Positions 19,876-31,420 of a DNA stretch of 64,000 nucleotides are shown here, piece after piece; positions within the stretch are counted from its first letter, which is position 1, and each line of letters opens with the position of its first letter. This DNA comes from Armigeres subalbatus (Eukaryota > Arthropoda > Insecta > Diptera > Culicidae). The notes under the pieces were generated by a model, which was not told where the DNA came from, made no database searches, and worked only from the letters and a program-made list of their open reading frames with translations. The stretch is from positions 43,742,180 through 43,806,179 of the forward strand of contig NC_085140.1 of NCBI RefSeq assembly GCF_024139115.2, read 5' to 3'. The position numbers were made by a program, and so were the translations under genes.

Positions 19876-22125
19876 TTCGATTCGGGGAAGGGTCGTTTGG
19901 TCGAAAGTCATTTGGCCGAATGCCACTAGGCCGAACAAACAATTAGGCCGAAATCCATCTGGTCGAAAGTCATTTGGCCGAAAGGGCCGTGTTCGCGCAC
20001 GGGCAGGACTTTTCTTCCTACGTTGTGTTAAATAAAAGACGATTAAAATGTGATGCAATCTAACGCTGGGTAGACACCTTTGCGTGGTGTGTTACGGTGT
20101 AAGATCTACCACAGTCATATTGTCAGCTATAGGCAAATCCTGACCCAACGAATACCTTTCCCAATATCCAACTCCGTGGTACTTATGAGGGTGTCGCTGA
20201 GTCGGGGGCCTCTCGTTAAGTAAGTACTACATCAACACTTCCTTCCCTTCCCAAGTTACGGTGAAGATGGGTGGGGCCAGGAGTAGTAATCATCATGCTT
20301 TTGTGATGTTTATCCTTGATTGAAATCGAAGGACCACACCTACCTTGATTTCTGATAGCAATCTGGATAAGGATTTCAAAAGAAAAACATGAGTATCACT
20401 AGTGTCCAATCTACGAAGTACACCGTAACTATGCTATGCTATTAAAATGTGATGCCATCTTGCCATAGCAATAGCTCAGAATATACTAATTTATTTTCTT
20501 ATCATGTATAGGGACAAGTATAGTACAGACATCTACTTTTGCACAAACAGGCCGTTTGGCCAAACGGATCATTTGGACGAAAGCGTCGTTTGGCCGAAAG
20601 GGTTGTTTGGCCGGAAGGGTCATTTGGCCAAAGGTTCATTTGGCCGAAAGGGTCGTTAGGCCGAAAGGGTCATTAGAACGAAAGGTTCATTAGGCCGAAA
20701 GGGTCATTTGGCAGAAAGGTTAGTTTGGCCGAAAGGGTCATTAGGCCGAAAGGGCATTTGGCAGAAAGGGCATTTGGCCGAAAAGGTTGTGCGGCCGGAT
20801 AGGTAATTTAGCCGAATAGCACATTTGACCGAATAGGTCATTTGAAAAATGAGAAATTATGAGTGAGAAGAGAGACGTCTTAATTCTCATTCCGCATGTA
20901 AAAAGTAAAAGTAATGTAAAAAGTGAGAAGCGTGAAGTAAGTAGTCAGACGTCTGACTACCCACTTCGCCCAAGTAGCACACGCAACATCTTCCTAAAAG
21001 CACCTTGTTTCTATTCAGTTTCATTAAAGGCATTTGGAAAACATCAAAGCAACTAAAAAGTTGCATCAAGATGTCAAAAGGGCTCGAATTGTGATTAATG
21101 TTTCATTAAAATTGCAATTTGGAAGAAAATTTGGAAACAAATAACCAAAGAATACTGCACTTCATGTTGCATAAACGAAACAAAATCATCAAGTTGCATA
21201 TTTTTCACCATGTAACTTCAATGCGTCCTTCAAAACTGAATTGTTTGTTTAAATTAAGTTACAGATATGTTGAGTGTATCTTCATGTTTGATTTAGCATC
21301 GTTCAACGTTTTGACAACTCACATTTTTTTCCGGTCATGAAGCAATCAAGTAACAGGGAACTCGAGTACAAAACTTCATAATCGTATGGTTTTTACGGTG
21401 AGTCAACATGCAGTCCCTTCGAAGTGTTGGATAGTGCTGTGGTTGAGTGAAGGACTATCAATCGCAAGATCCATAAATCGAATCTAGTTTTATATTTTTA
21501 TTTTATTTCTTTCCGCTGAAGTATTTTGCAACATTATTGCAATTTCACTGCAATCGAATTATGTTTCCGTAGGCTCCACCTCTTACGCTTTTTAGATTGC
21601 AAGAGAGTTATATTTGATGACACATATGCAATGCTTGTTTCTTTCCGAATAGTTGCAAGTTGCAACACTGTGGAATGTTCAGTAGTGAAACAAGTTGTGC
21701 TGCTTGGGCGCACTACTCACTACGCGCTTCTCATTTTTTACAGTTAGAACTGTGAAACAAAGAGTGAGAAGTGAGACTACTCACTTCTCACTCCTCATTT
21801 CACACTTTTCAGATGGCCTATTCGGCCAACTGACCTGTTCGGCCAAATGACCTATTCTGCCAAATGACCTTTTCGGCCAAATGACCCTTTCGGCCGAACG
21901 ACCCTTTTGGCCAAAAGACCCTTGCGGCTAAATGACCCTTCCGGCCGAATGACCCTTTCGGCCAAACGACCTTTTCGGCCTATTGACGCTTTCGGCCAAA
22001 TGACCCTTTCGGCCAAACGACCCTTTCGGCCAGATGAATTTCGGCCAAATTGTTTGTTCGGCCTAGTGGCATTCGAGCAAATGGTATAAACAAACAAGGT
22101 ATAAGCCAAACAACGTTCGGCCCTT
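19876..22125. mobile_element. Long-inverted-repeat element made of GGCCGAA tandem motifs
   Basis: The left arm (19876-20003 and 20549-20960) consists of repeats such as TCATTTGGCCGAAAGGG, and the right arm (21740-22125) is its inverse. Both outer ends carry a GGAAGGG terminus and share ATGCCACTAGGCCGAACAAA. Next to the inner edge lies GTGAGAAGNGAGACGTCT-type sequence on both sides. The core (about 20960-21740) has no recognisable gene. The left arm is interrupted by 20004-20548. Other copies are at 9604, 42466 and 45046. Confidence 0.68.
20062..20440 (+). mobile_element. 379-bp retroposed insert with 20-bp target duplication
   Basis: It is flanked by ATTAAAATGTGATGCAATCT (20042-20061) and the same 20-mer with one change (20441-20460). 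The insert ends ATGCTATGCT, a short tandem tail that suggests RTE-type or SINE retroposition. The clade is not identified. Confidence 0.7.
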
Positions 22126-22204
22126 CCTCGTATTTGCCTTACAAGATACATACTCATGTAATGGTGGGCATAGAAAGCTTTCAATTAATAACTATGGAAA
22201 TGCT

Positions 22205-23245
22205 AATAGTACACTAAGATCTGCAAACTCTCGATAAGTTCAGATAAGATTCTATCGAATTTTGTCATATTTAGTTAGATTTGGTTAGATTTGAAGAGTT
22301 TTTATTAGATTTGAACCCATCTGATCAGAGTAGCTTAGATTCTATCAGATAAAACTGGATTTGTTCAAACTAGATTAGATTAGGATAGTGTTCACGTACG
22401 TAAAACGTTTCAGTTTAATCCAACCCGATAAGGCCCACGAGGTAATCTGATTTGTCCAGATTTAATTGGATTCAATAAAATTTTATAATATTTCAACAAA
22501 TATTTTGAAACAAATTAGATCAAATTAGATCAGATTTTTGATCATAATTGAAAGGATTGATCGGATTCAATTGGATCAGATTTGTTCAGATAACAGATTT
22601 GATAGATCAGGCCCGATAAAACCATAACATTTGATCAGTTTTCATCGGATTACAGACGATTTTTTTTTTTCAAATTTAGTTATATTTATTCATATTTGAC
22701 AAAATTTGATAAGATTATATCAGATTTTAGAAGAATAGATCATTTTTGACCACTTCATCCCAGATTTCAATAGATTAGGTCAGATACTTTTTCTTCTTCT
22801 TCCTAATGGCATATTACATCTCTCAAGCGGTATCTAAACCAAGTTACAATTTTTGTATTCGTTTCTCATGAGACTCACACGATGATAGTATTATGCCCAG
22901 CGAAGTCGAGGAAATTTCCAACCTGAAAATTTCGTAAACCGGACTGGTTATTGAACCCTTTGTAGCCGCGTATCTTACCGCACGGCTAAGGAAGGCCCCG
23001 ATTAGATACAATCAGATCAAACCACATTTGTTTAGATTACGTATAAGATTTAACCAGATTGTATCAAATTGAGTCTAATTGGGACAGATTTGATCACATT
23101 TGGTTAGATTTTAACAGATTCGATAATTTTGGATCAGACAAGACAAACAACAGTTTTGCTTAGATTGTTTGTTCGTATTACATGATTTGCGAGCTGATTT
23201 AAATAGAAGGAGATTAGATCAGATAAAATTAGATTACTTAGGATC
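22205..23245. repeat. Degenerate GATCAGATTTGATTAGATT minisatellite, right part
   Basis: Many diverged copies of AGATTTGATCAGATTAGATC-like motifs, containing one Feilai fragment at 22790-22999. It continues the tract at 19100-19460. Confidence 0.65.
22790..22999 (-). mobile_element. Feilai SINE, internally deleted
   Basis: It has the AAGAAGAAGAA tail, the ATGAGACTCACACGATGATA body and the CCTTAGCCGTGCGGTAAGA head on the minus strand. About 80 bp of the body is missing, and the B box is diverged. Confidence 0.8.
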
Positions 23246-23539
23246 CGTACACTAATTGTGTGAGGTATTTTCTGGGTTGTTGAAGTATGATTTTTTTATA
23301 GGTTTAATTAACCCGTTTTACATAAGTCTCACGTGTACGGCTCCTTATAGCTAGAGTAAGGCGAGAAATCAGAAATCACGAAGAATTCAAGACTTTCCGC
23401 AAAAGCATCCTGCTCAAATTTTTTTTCTCCTTATTACTTCAAAGTAATTCAAAACTGCTCACAATTACAAAAAAATCTATACAAACAACCGCTGCGCTGC
23501 CCCAACGATCAACTTTTGACTTTTCGATTTTCCATCTAT

Positions 23540-24250
23540 TGAAGAAGTTTCCGCTCTTGGAGCACCCGGAACTGATCTAATGGTACCGAACGAGCCATCT
23601 TGTGCCTATGCGCGTGATGTAAACTTCGACTAAAACAAGTATTTCGAGAGGAAGCAATGGATGAAAGTTCCCGCTGGCCGCCAGTTGCAATTGCCATTTT
23701 GCGATAATTTGGGCAAGATTCTCGAAGAAAGTTTATACATCAGCTTCGGCCTCGTTCCTTGTACAGCTTTTCCGCAGGAAGAAGTTGAGGTTTGTAATTA
23801 AATGTTGAAATAGTGAATCTTATTTTCCTGGAAACATCTGTTTGTTTTGCTGGTTGCAGATTCGTCATAAGTCCTAATCGAAAAAGTTCTACAAGCATTG
23901 GAAAAGCTTTTTCCCTTTTAGAGATTTCTATCTGATTTCCTTCTTCGATATGTTAAGATATCACGACTTTTTCTGTCAGCATGAAGGATTACACTTTAAA
24001 AGATGATTCTAGTAGCAATTATCAACCCATTTTTTGCTCTCTAGAGGATGAGCGCAATGAAGTCATTACTATGGAAGCAGCAAACCAGCCCACAACTTGG
24101 TTATTATTCCTACGAGCTGTGGAACAGAAGCATGATAAATGGGATCGCCACTCAACCGCACTGCTGAGCTGCTTGTGGTGGCGAACTCGATCAAACGGAA
24201 ATTAACTTTCTCGTGATTCCCTCCGGCGTGGCGCACAATCAAGCTCAACA
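23540..24250 (+). pseudogene. Decayed protein-coding gene, unidentified
   Basis: A frame with one internal stop reads EEVSALGAPGTDLMVPNE, CAYARDVNF, KYFERKQWMKVPAGRQLQLP, ILEESLYISFGLVPCTAFPQ and EEVE. It ends at an intron-like gap with donor GAG|GTTTGTAATT (about 23789) and acceptor GTTGCAG (about 23860), followed by IRHKS. Residue composition is protein-like. Beyond 23880 the frames are broken; 23981-24205 keeps one open frame (MKDYTLKDDSSSNY...). The family is not recognised and no function is proposed. A transposon or viral origin cannot be excluded. Confidence 0.4.
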
Positions 24251-25965
24251 ATAGTTTTCAACTGGTAAAGAGGAATTTCTATTGGGAAGCTAAAAACTAA
24301 CAGCATCCCCCAAACGCAACAACTGAGGGTGAAATATCGTAACTACACATTTACATAATTAATATTTATTAGAATTTCGTTTTATCATCAAGATCATAAT
24401 GAATCTTTTTTCTAAAAATGTCAAAGTCAAATTTTACAAAAAAAACGATTTTTGCAATTTTGCTGCATTTTTTCTTGGGATAATAAAAAAACGAATCAAT
24501 TTCGGAAAACGCATACCCTCAATGCTCGAAAGTTCCCGCGAAGCAACTCAGTGAAACCGTAATCATCCATGCCAGATATATTGCAATACAGCATGGCCGG
24601 ATGCTTGGAACAGCGTTATCTTCGTCTCTCTGCTTCTGTGCGAGATCCGAGCGCTTCAATTTTGTCCTGTTCCAATACCGGGGTTACAGCTTGGGGGATA
24701 TTGTTTATTTATCTCATCTTGCATCATCGCAGTTTGCTGGAGGCTTCTGTTCCTTGGCGTTTCGTAGACGATGAGCTGAATCGGAACGTTACACGATTTA
24801 TCCATTGTTGTATTTGGCGCAGAGGATACAATTTCGTTCATTATTGTCGGAAGACAAGGAAAGTCTTCCCTGGCTAACTGTGTGAAAGTGTTGACGGTTA
24901 CTTCAACTTGAAAACAGGCAAAAGTCAAATGGGTATGTAGCGCCATGCAGTTGATAGAAGCATCTCCTCCACTTCCGAGAAAATCAAGGACGTATAACAC
25001 GTGAGATGGAAGCACCCCGCAGCTTTATTATCGCCATGAGGAATACTCCATCGGTTGTACGGCATAAAAGGGAGAAAATCAATGTCGGTTTCATCCATCT
25101 GGTGTCACGACCAGTGTGGAAACGGCTGCTTTGCGAAGGTTTTGGCGAAGGGCGAAACCTGGTGGCGTGACTCGTACGTTTGTTGGAGCTTTAAGCAGCT
25201 TTTGCTCGTTGACGCGCCTAGCGTATCGGTTATTGGCAGGGGATGAACAAGGAGTACAAGTCGCCTTTGCTGCGTGTTGGAGGATTTTCACATTCAATCC
25301 ATTTTCAATCGACGTGCTACACATGTAGACATAGAAGACTTTCAATGGACCCGCTTGGTTTACCGTTTACTCTTACTGGTACTTATGTATAAGCTTCAAA
25401 AAATCTGAAGGTTATGAATTCCCGGTAAAAAAAAAGTATGCAAAAATGATTCCGTTAATCCTGAGAATGATCAATTGCGGACTATCCACATCTACGCAAA
25501 TAATCTTCGATACAGGGCAATTTGGCTTCGATGGAAAAACCTTCAAAAATAGTTAACTATATTTGTATTAGAAAACCTTATGTTATAAATTATAATATAA
25601 CCGATTACAAAATAATTGATAGCTTTTCAGTGGAATGTCTTCACTGTTCAATTTCACCACCTGATTGTAATATAAAATTACAAATCCAAAAACGCCGGCA
25701 GCCACTATATTGTACTACTAATTTGAATAATCTTAAGAACTTTCATACATTGAAACTTCTTTCATACATTGAAACCACATTTCATGACCGATTCCTTTTC
25801 CAGAGCTATTGAAAGTGCCGCGCCCTAGGGTTAAGTAGTCCCCGGAAAAAGTGGCCATTTACACATTTAATTCAAAACAGGTCGTGTTACACCTCAAATT
25901 ACAAGATTCTTACAAAGCAGCTGTTTTTTTCCGCAGTTTCAATATGTGTGACCACATGAGGTTCC
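24251..25965. other. No gene recognised; possibly more of the decayed gene
   Basis: Scattered open frames (for example 24569-24877 + and 25091-25345 -) have protein-like stretches but frequent stops and no motif I recognise. The region 24900-25300 is less AT-rich than its surroundings. Confidence 0.3.
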
Positions 25966-26107
25966 CTGCCGTAATCTGAAAAGTGACGTATACGTCATTT
26001 TCCAAAAATGGTGTTAACGAGTACTACCCATCGAGCACTTTAACAGAAAAATGGAAAACATGCATGTTTTAAAAAGGGTGTTACGTCACTTTTCCAGATT
26101 ACGGCAG
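25966..26107. mobile_element. 142-bp MITE
   Basis: Ends CTGCCGTAATCTGAAAAGTG and CACTTTTCCAGATTACGGCAG are inverted. The flanks share TTCC. There is no coding content. Confidence 0.72.
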
Positions 26108-26386
26108 TTCCCTAGTTTACCGAACTGTGAAACTGCTGATGTATTGTACCCTTCCCAATGCGAACCAACTGGCAGTACGGTATTGATAATTAGCATTACG
26201 GGTTTTTTTCATCATCAACGTAAATGAGGAATCAACTTCGTAGTCTATATCTATCTATCAATCTATCTTTCTTCTTCTTTCTTCTTTTTTCTTTTTTTTA
26301 TTTTTTTTTTTTTTTTTTTCTTTTTTTTTTTTATATAAAAACCAATTTATTTTTGTTTGTTCGCTAACTACTTTTGAACCACTTTG

Positions 26387-27560
26387 CCGATTTCAACCAA
26401 ATTTGGTACAGACATTCTCTATCCTCAGAGGAAGTTAACAAAGGGGTGGGATGGTCATGTAGAAAAGGGGAGGGTGGTGGGAGGGGTTTTGTTCAGAAAA
26501 CGAACAATTCTGTGTAACTTTCAACTCCCAGGACCGATTTCAACCAAATTTGGTACAGACATTCTCTATCCTCAGAGGAAGTTAACAAAGGGGTGGGATG
26601 GTCATGTAGAAAAGGGGAGGGGTGGTGGGAGGGGTTTTGTTCAGAAAACGAACAATTCTGTGTAACTTTCAACTCCCAGGACCGATTTCAACCAAATTTA
26701 ATTTTAGACATTCTCTATCCTCAGAGGAAGTTAACAAAGGGGTGGGATGGTCATGTAGAAAAGGGGAGGGTGGTGGGAGGGGTTTTGTTCAGAAAACGAA
26801 CAATTCTGTGTAACTTTCAACTCCCAGGACCGATTTCAACCAAATTTGGTACAGACATTCTCTATCCCTCAGAGGAAGTTAACAAAGGGGTGGGATGGTC
26901 ATGTAGAAAAGGGGAGGGGTGGTGGGAGGGTTTTGTTCAGAAAACGAACAATTCTGTGTAACTTTTTAACTCCCAGGACCGATTTCAACCAAACTTTGTT
27001 CACATATTCACTACGAGGAGGTAATCATATGGGAGGATTTGGGAAAGGGGAGGGGTCTGGAGGAGGGGTTTTGTTTAGAAAACGGGCAATTCAAAGTAAA
27101 TCATGAACCCCTGTACCGATTTCAACCAAATTTGGTACACACATTCTACATCATAAGGAAAAGATAACAAAGGGGATGGGATGGTCATTGGAAAAAGGAG
27201 GGTATAGGGGAGGTGTTGTCTTTGGAAAACGAGCAACTCAGTGTAACTCCCAACCCCAGGACCGATTTCAATCAAATTTTGTACACATATTCACTATGAG
27301 GAGCCGATCGTACAGGAGGGAAATTTGGATAAGGGGTAGGGGTCTGAAGGGAGGGTATTGTTCAGAAAACGGGCAATTTAGTGTAACTTCTGAACCCCTG
27401 TACCGATTTCAACCAAATTTGGTACACACATTTTCTATCCCTAGGAGAAGATAACAAAGGGGTGAAATGGCCGTTGAGAAAAGAGGCAGGGTAAAGGGAA
27501 AGCGGTTGTCTTTAGAAAACGGGCAATTCAGTGTACCTCCTGACCCCCAGGACCAATTCT
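26387..27560 (+). repeat. Satellite array of about 148 bp, subfamily A
   Basis: CCGATTTCAACCAAATTTGG recurs at 26387, 26534, 26682, 26830, 26979, 27116, 27262 and 27403, spaced 137-149 bp. The first four units are nearly identical and the later ones diverged. Frames across the array stay partly open, producing false ORFs. Confidence 0.9.
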
Positions 27561-27564
27561 AAGC

Positions 27565-27930
27565 AGATTAAATGATTAAATCATTCAACTCTATGATTAA
27601 AGATTATGATTAATGAATTATAATTTTTGAAAATGATGACTGATAATGATTAATGATTAAATTCATTTTTGACAATAATTAACGATTATGAATAATAGAT
27701 GAAAAAACCGTTGGATTATGATTAACGATTACCGATCGTGATTAAATGTTGACACACTATGTGTATGGTTAATGATTAACGATCGATATGATTAATGATT
27801 GATGATTATGAATGATCAAATTGCATAGTGATCCATAATCGAGTAACCTTTATTCCAAATTTTAAAAGGTATGATAATTATATGATAATGATTCAAGATT
27901 AATAAATAAAAGCAAGGTATGCAATGATCC
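27565..27930. repeat. AT-rich (ATGATTA)n degenerate tract
   Basis: Dense ATGATTAATGATTA-like motifs lie between the satellite array and the 3' region of Helitron-like unit 1. Absent from unit 2. Confidence 0.75.
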
Positions 27931-28384
27931 AATGTTCCAGCATAACTTCTGTACCCCTTGCCCGATTTCAACCAAATTTGGAACAAACATTCTTTTTCTT
28001 AAGAAGGCGAAGATGACAGGGATCGATCAACTCAACACTTCATCGAAATCATGGTTTGCCCAGAGAAAAGCAATGATTAAAGTGTTTCCTTCTGGACGGT
28101 AAATGTGATCATTTCTTTAAAATAGACGTTTTTCCGGAATAAGGCATCGGTGTATGTTTTTCCTTCTTTAGAAATAGACGTTTGCCCGGAATAAAAGCGA
28201 TTTTGGGTTTGATCCCATTTTCAAAATCAGTCAATGTTTTCAAATGTAATCTACCTTCTTTAATCAAATGATGAAATATCAATAAGAAAACACAATTATC
28301 CTTTTGACCTATTCCAATTCCGATGGTGAAAAAACTGCGAATCAAACTGGCAATTCCGAGCAAGGCCGGGTACATAAAGCTAGT

Positions 28385-30738
28385 CTGACAAAATATAAAA
28401 CTCAATGTTTGTATGTATGTTCCAGCATAACTTCTGAACCCATTTACCGATTTTAACCAAATTTGGAACACACATTCTTTATCTTGAGGAGACGACGATA
28501 GGGGGGTTAGGCATGCTCTTTGGAAAAGGGGGAGGGTGTGGGGGGAGGGGTATTGCTTAGTTATCGGTCAACTGAGTGTAAATTCTGAATCCCTTGGCCG
28601 ATTTCAACCAAATTTAGAACACAAATTCTTTATCTTAAGGAGGGGACGGGTCGAGCATGCATTTTGGAGAACAGGAGGGTATGGGGGAAGGGGTATTGCT
28701 TAATTATCGATCTACGCAGTTTAAATTCTGAACCCCTTGGCCGAATTCGACCAAATTTGGAACACAAATTCCTTATCTTAAAAAGGGGACGATAGGGGGT
28801 TCAGCATGCTATTTGGAAAAGGGGAGGTGTGTGGGGAGGGGTATTGCTTAGTTATCGATCAACTCAGTGTAAATTCTGAACCCCTTGGCCGATTTCAACC
28901 GAATTTGAAACACAAATTCTTTATCTTACAGAGGGAACGATAGGGGGGTTAAGCGTGCTCTTTGTAAAAGGAGGAGGGTATGGGGGGAGAGGTATTGCTT
29001 AACTATTGATTAACGCAGTTTAAATTCTGAACCCCTTGGCCGATTTCAACCAAATTTTGAACACAAATTCTTTGTCTTAAGGATGGGACGATAGGGGGCA
29101 TGCTCTTTGGAAAAGGGGGAGGCTATGGGGGGAGGGAGCAATACAGTTATCGATCAACGCAGTTTAAATTCTGAACCCCTTGGCCGATTTCGACCAAATT
29201 CGGAACACAATTACCCTATCTTAAAAAGGAGACGATAGGGGGCTAAGCATGCTCTTTGGAAAAGGAGGAGGGTGTGGGGGGAGGGGTATTGCTTAGTTAT
29301 CGATCAACTCAGTGTAAATTCTGAACCCCTTGGCCGAGGTCAACCGAATTTGGAAAAAGAATTCTTTTTCTTGAAGAGGGAAGGGGGGGGGGGTTAAGCG
29401 TGCTCTTTGTAAAAGGAGGAGGGTATGGGGGGAGGGGTATTGCTTAACTATTGATCAACGCAGTGTACCTTTTGAACCCCTTCGCCGATTTCAACCAAAT
29501 TTGGAACACACATTCCTGCTCTTAAGAAGGGGACGATCGGAGGTTAAGCATGCTCTTTGGAAAAGGGAAGGGGTGTGACGGAGGGGTATTTCTTAGTTAT
29601 CGGTCAGCTCAGTTTAAATTCTGAACCCGTTGGCCGATTTCAACCGAATTTGAAACACAAATCCTTTATCTTACAGAGGGAACGATAGGGAGGTTAAGTA
29701 TGCTCTTTGAAAAAGGGGAGGGTATGGGGGAAGGGGTATTGCTTAATTATCGATCAACGCAGTGTAAACTCTGAACCCCTTGGCCGATTTCGACCAAATT
29801 TGGAACAAAAATTCTTTATCTTACAGAGGGGACGATAGGGGGTTAGGCATGCTCTTTGGAAAGAGGGAGGGTGGGAGGAGGTGTTCTTTACAAAAGGGGG
29901 AGGGTATGGGGAGGGTATTGTTTAGCAATCGATCAACTCAATGTAAATCCTGAGCCTCATGACCGATTTGAACCAAATTTGTATGAAATATTGTGGATGT
30001 GGTTAAGTAATTAAAAAAAAGGGGAGGGTGTAGGACAGGGGGTATTGTTTAGTTATCGATCAATTCAGCATGACTTCTGAACCCATTTATCGATGTCCAC
30101 CAAATTTGGAACTAAGGAAGACTATATCAGACTGGGTATGAGTGCTATAGCTAAATGAAATAGAGGGTATATTCATTAAACGAACAATTTAGTATACCTT
30201 TTTATCGCATGATCAATTCAAACCAAACACGTAAGCACGTAATCCCTACCCAAAGGAAACTATTATAGAGAGGCTGGAAGGGACTTTTGGAATGGGACGT
30301 GCGGGGGGGGCGGTGTATTGGGATTGGGTATTGTTGTTCATCGGAATAATTGTATGCCCAGTGAAAAGCAATGATTAATGTGTTTCCTTCTGAATGGTGG
30401 ATGTGATTGCTTCTTCAAAAGGAGGCATTTGCCCGGAATAAGGCAATGGTGGGTGTGATCCCTTCTTTAAAAATATGCGTTGCCCGAATATGGCATCGAT
30501 GAATGTTTTTCCTTCTTTAGAAATAGACGTTTTCCCGGAATAAAAACCTTTCAAACCCAAGATCCCTTCTTCAAAATCAGTCAATGTTTCCAAAAGCCTT
30601 CTTTTAATCAAATGATAAAGTATGAATAAGTCAACACAATTACCCTGTTGATCAATTGGTTTTATCATTTTCCGATTGTAAAAGAAAACTGCAAACCAAA
30701 CTGGCAATTCCGAGCAAGGCCGGGTACATAAAGCTAGT
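28385..30738 (+). mobile_element. Helitron-like element, unit 2 (head-to-tail with unit 1)
   Basis: It begins directly after the CTAG of unit 1 with ATATAAAACTCAATGTTTGT, resembling the unit 1 start, carries about twelve satellite monomers, and ends in the same hairpin plus CTAG (30734-30737). The 3' regions 28055-28384 and 30355-30738 are clear homologues (GCCCAG.GAAAAGCAATGATTAA ... CCGGGTACATAAAGCTAGT); the second has one extra subrepeat of the GACGTTT..CCCGGAATAA type. Confidence 0.65.
28447..30230 (+). repeat. Satellite array of about 148 bp, subfamily B
   Basis: CCGATTTC-type starts occur at 28447, 28598, 28741, 28889, 29040, 29183, 29333, 29485, 29633, 29783 and 29962, spaced mostly 143-152 bp. 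Monomers share ACGATAGGGGGTTAAGCATG and GGGGTATTGCTTA, distinguishing them from subfamily A. Confidence 0.88.
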
Positions 30739-30894
30739 AGTCTTATATACAATCAGCTCGACGAACTGAGCTATTGTCTTGTGTGTCCTTGGCATATGAG
30801 AACAGCTGTTATGGTCAGTATGAGCTAAAAGCAATTATAAGTAAAGATCTTTCAGCAATTTTAATGATCTTTCAACCCGCTTTGGATTTTTTGT

Positions 30895-31420
30895 GCAAAT
30901 TTCTTTGCGAAGATCTAGAAATGCCCACAAAGAGGCTTCCTGAGCCTCTTGAAAGGAGGCTTCTGAGCCTTTGAAAGGAGGATTCTTAGGCTTTCGAGTG
31001 GGCTTCTGAGGCTCTTGAAAGAGGCCTTCCGAGCCTTTTTGAAAAGAGCTTTCCAAGCCTTTTAAAAGAAGGAGAAAAGAAAAAGATAGTTTAAAGAAGA
31101 AAGCTTGAAAAAGATTTCCGGCCTCTAGAAAGGAGGATTCCAACCTCTTGAGAGAGTAGGCTTCCGAGCCTTTTAAAATGAGGCTGTCGAGCCTGTTCAA
31201 AATCCCTTTCGAGCCCCTTGAAAAGATCCGAGGCTTTTAAAAGAAGCAGAAAAAAAGAAATTTCTAGAAAAACAGCTTGGCTTCCGGGCCTCTTAAAAGA
31301 AAGTGTTCGAACCTCTGGGTCACTTGAAAGGAGGCTTCCGAGCCGCTTGGAAGGAGGCTTCCGAGAACCGTAGAAGGATGCTTCCAATTCTCTTGCAACA
31401 AAGCAACTGAGCTTTTCGGG
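30895..31420. repeat. Degenerate minisatellite (TTGAAAGGAGGCTTCCGAGCC)
   Basis: Units of about 24-35 bp built from CTTGAAAGGAGGCTTCCGAG repeat through the interval with insertions. The low stop density it causes on the minus strand gives repetitive ORFs that are not genes. Confidence 0.75.

Larger units (their letters stand above)
26244..28384 (+). mobile_element. Helitron-like element, unit 1 (satellite-bearing)
   Basis: It starts TCTATATCTATCT followed by TTATATAAAAACC..., and ends with a small hairpin (TCCG/CGGG around AGCAAGGC) nine bases before CTAG (28380-28383), then T. Helitrons start with TC, end with a hairpin and CTRR, and make no target duplication. The body is a satellite array and AT-rich repeats. 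No coding sequence remains, so it is non-autonomous. Unit 2 abuts it head to tail. Confidence 0.65.

Noticed and set aside
23540..25345. Endogenous viral element (flavivirus- or rhabdovirus-derived, common in Aedes)
   Set aside because: No viral motif was recognised in the fragments, so the region is left as an unidentified pseudogene until a search is done.
26384..26961. Overlapping open frames with repeated QRKLTKGWDGHVEKGR
   Set aside because: They follow the 148-bp satellite period and shift frame from unit to unit; no known domain.
26387..30230. CRISPR-like regularly spaced repeats
   Set aside because: Units are contiguous diverged satellite monomers of about 148 bp in a eukaryotic genome, with no spacers between identical repeats and no cas genes.
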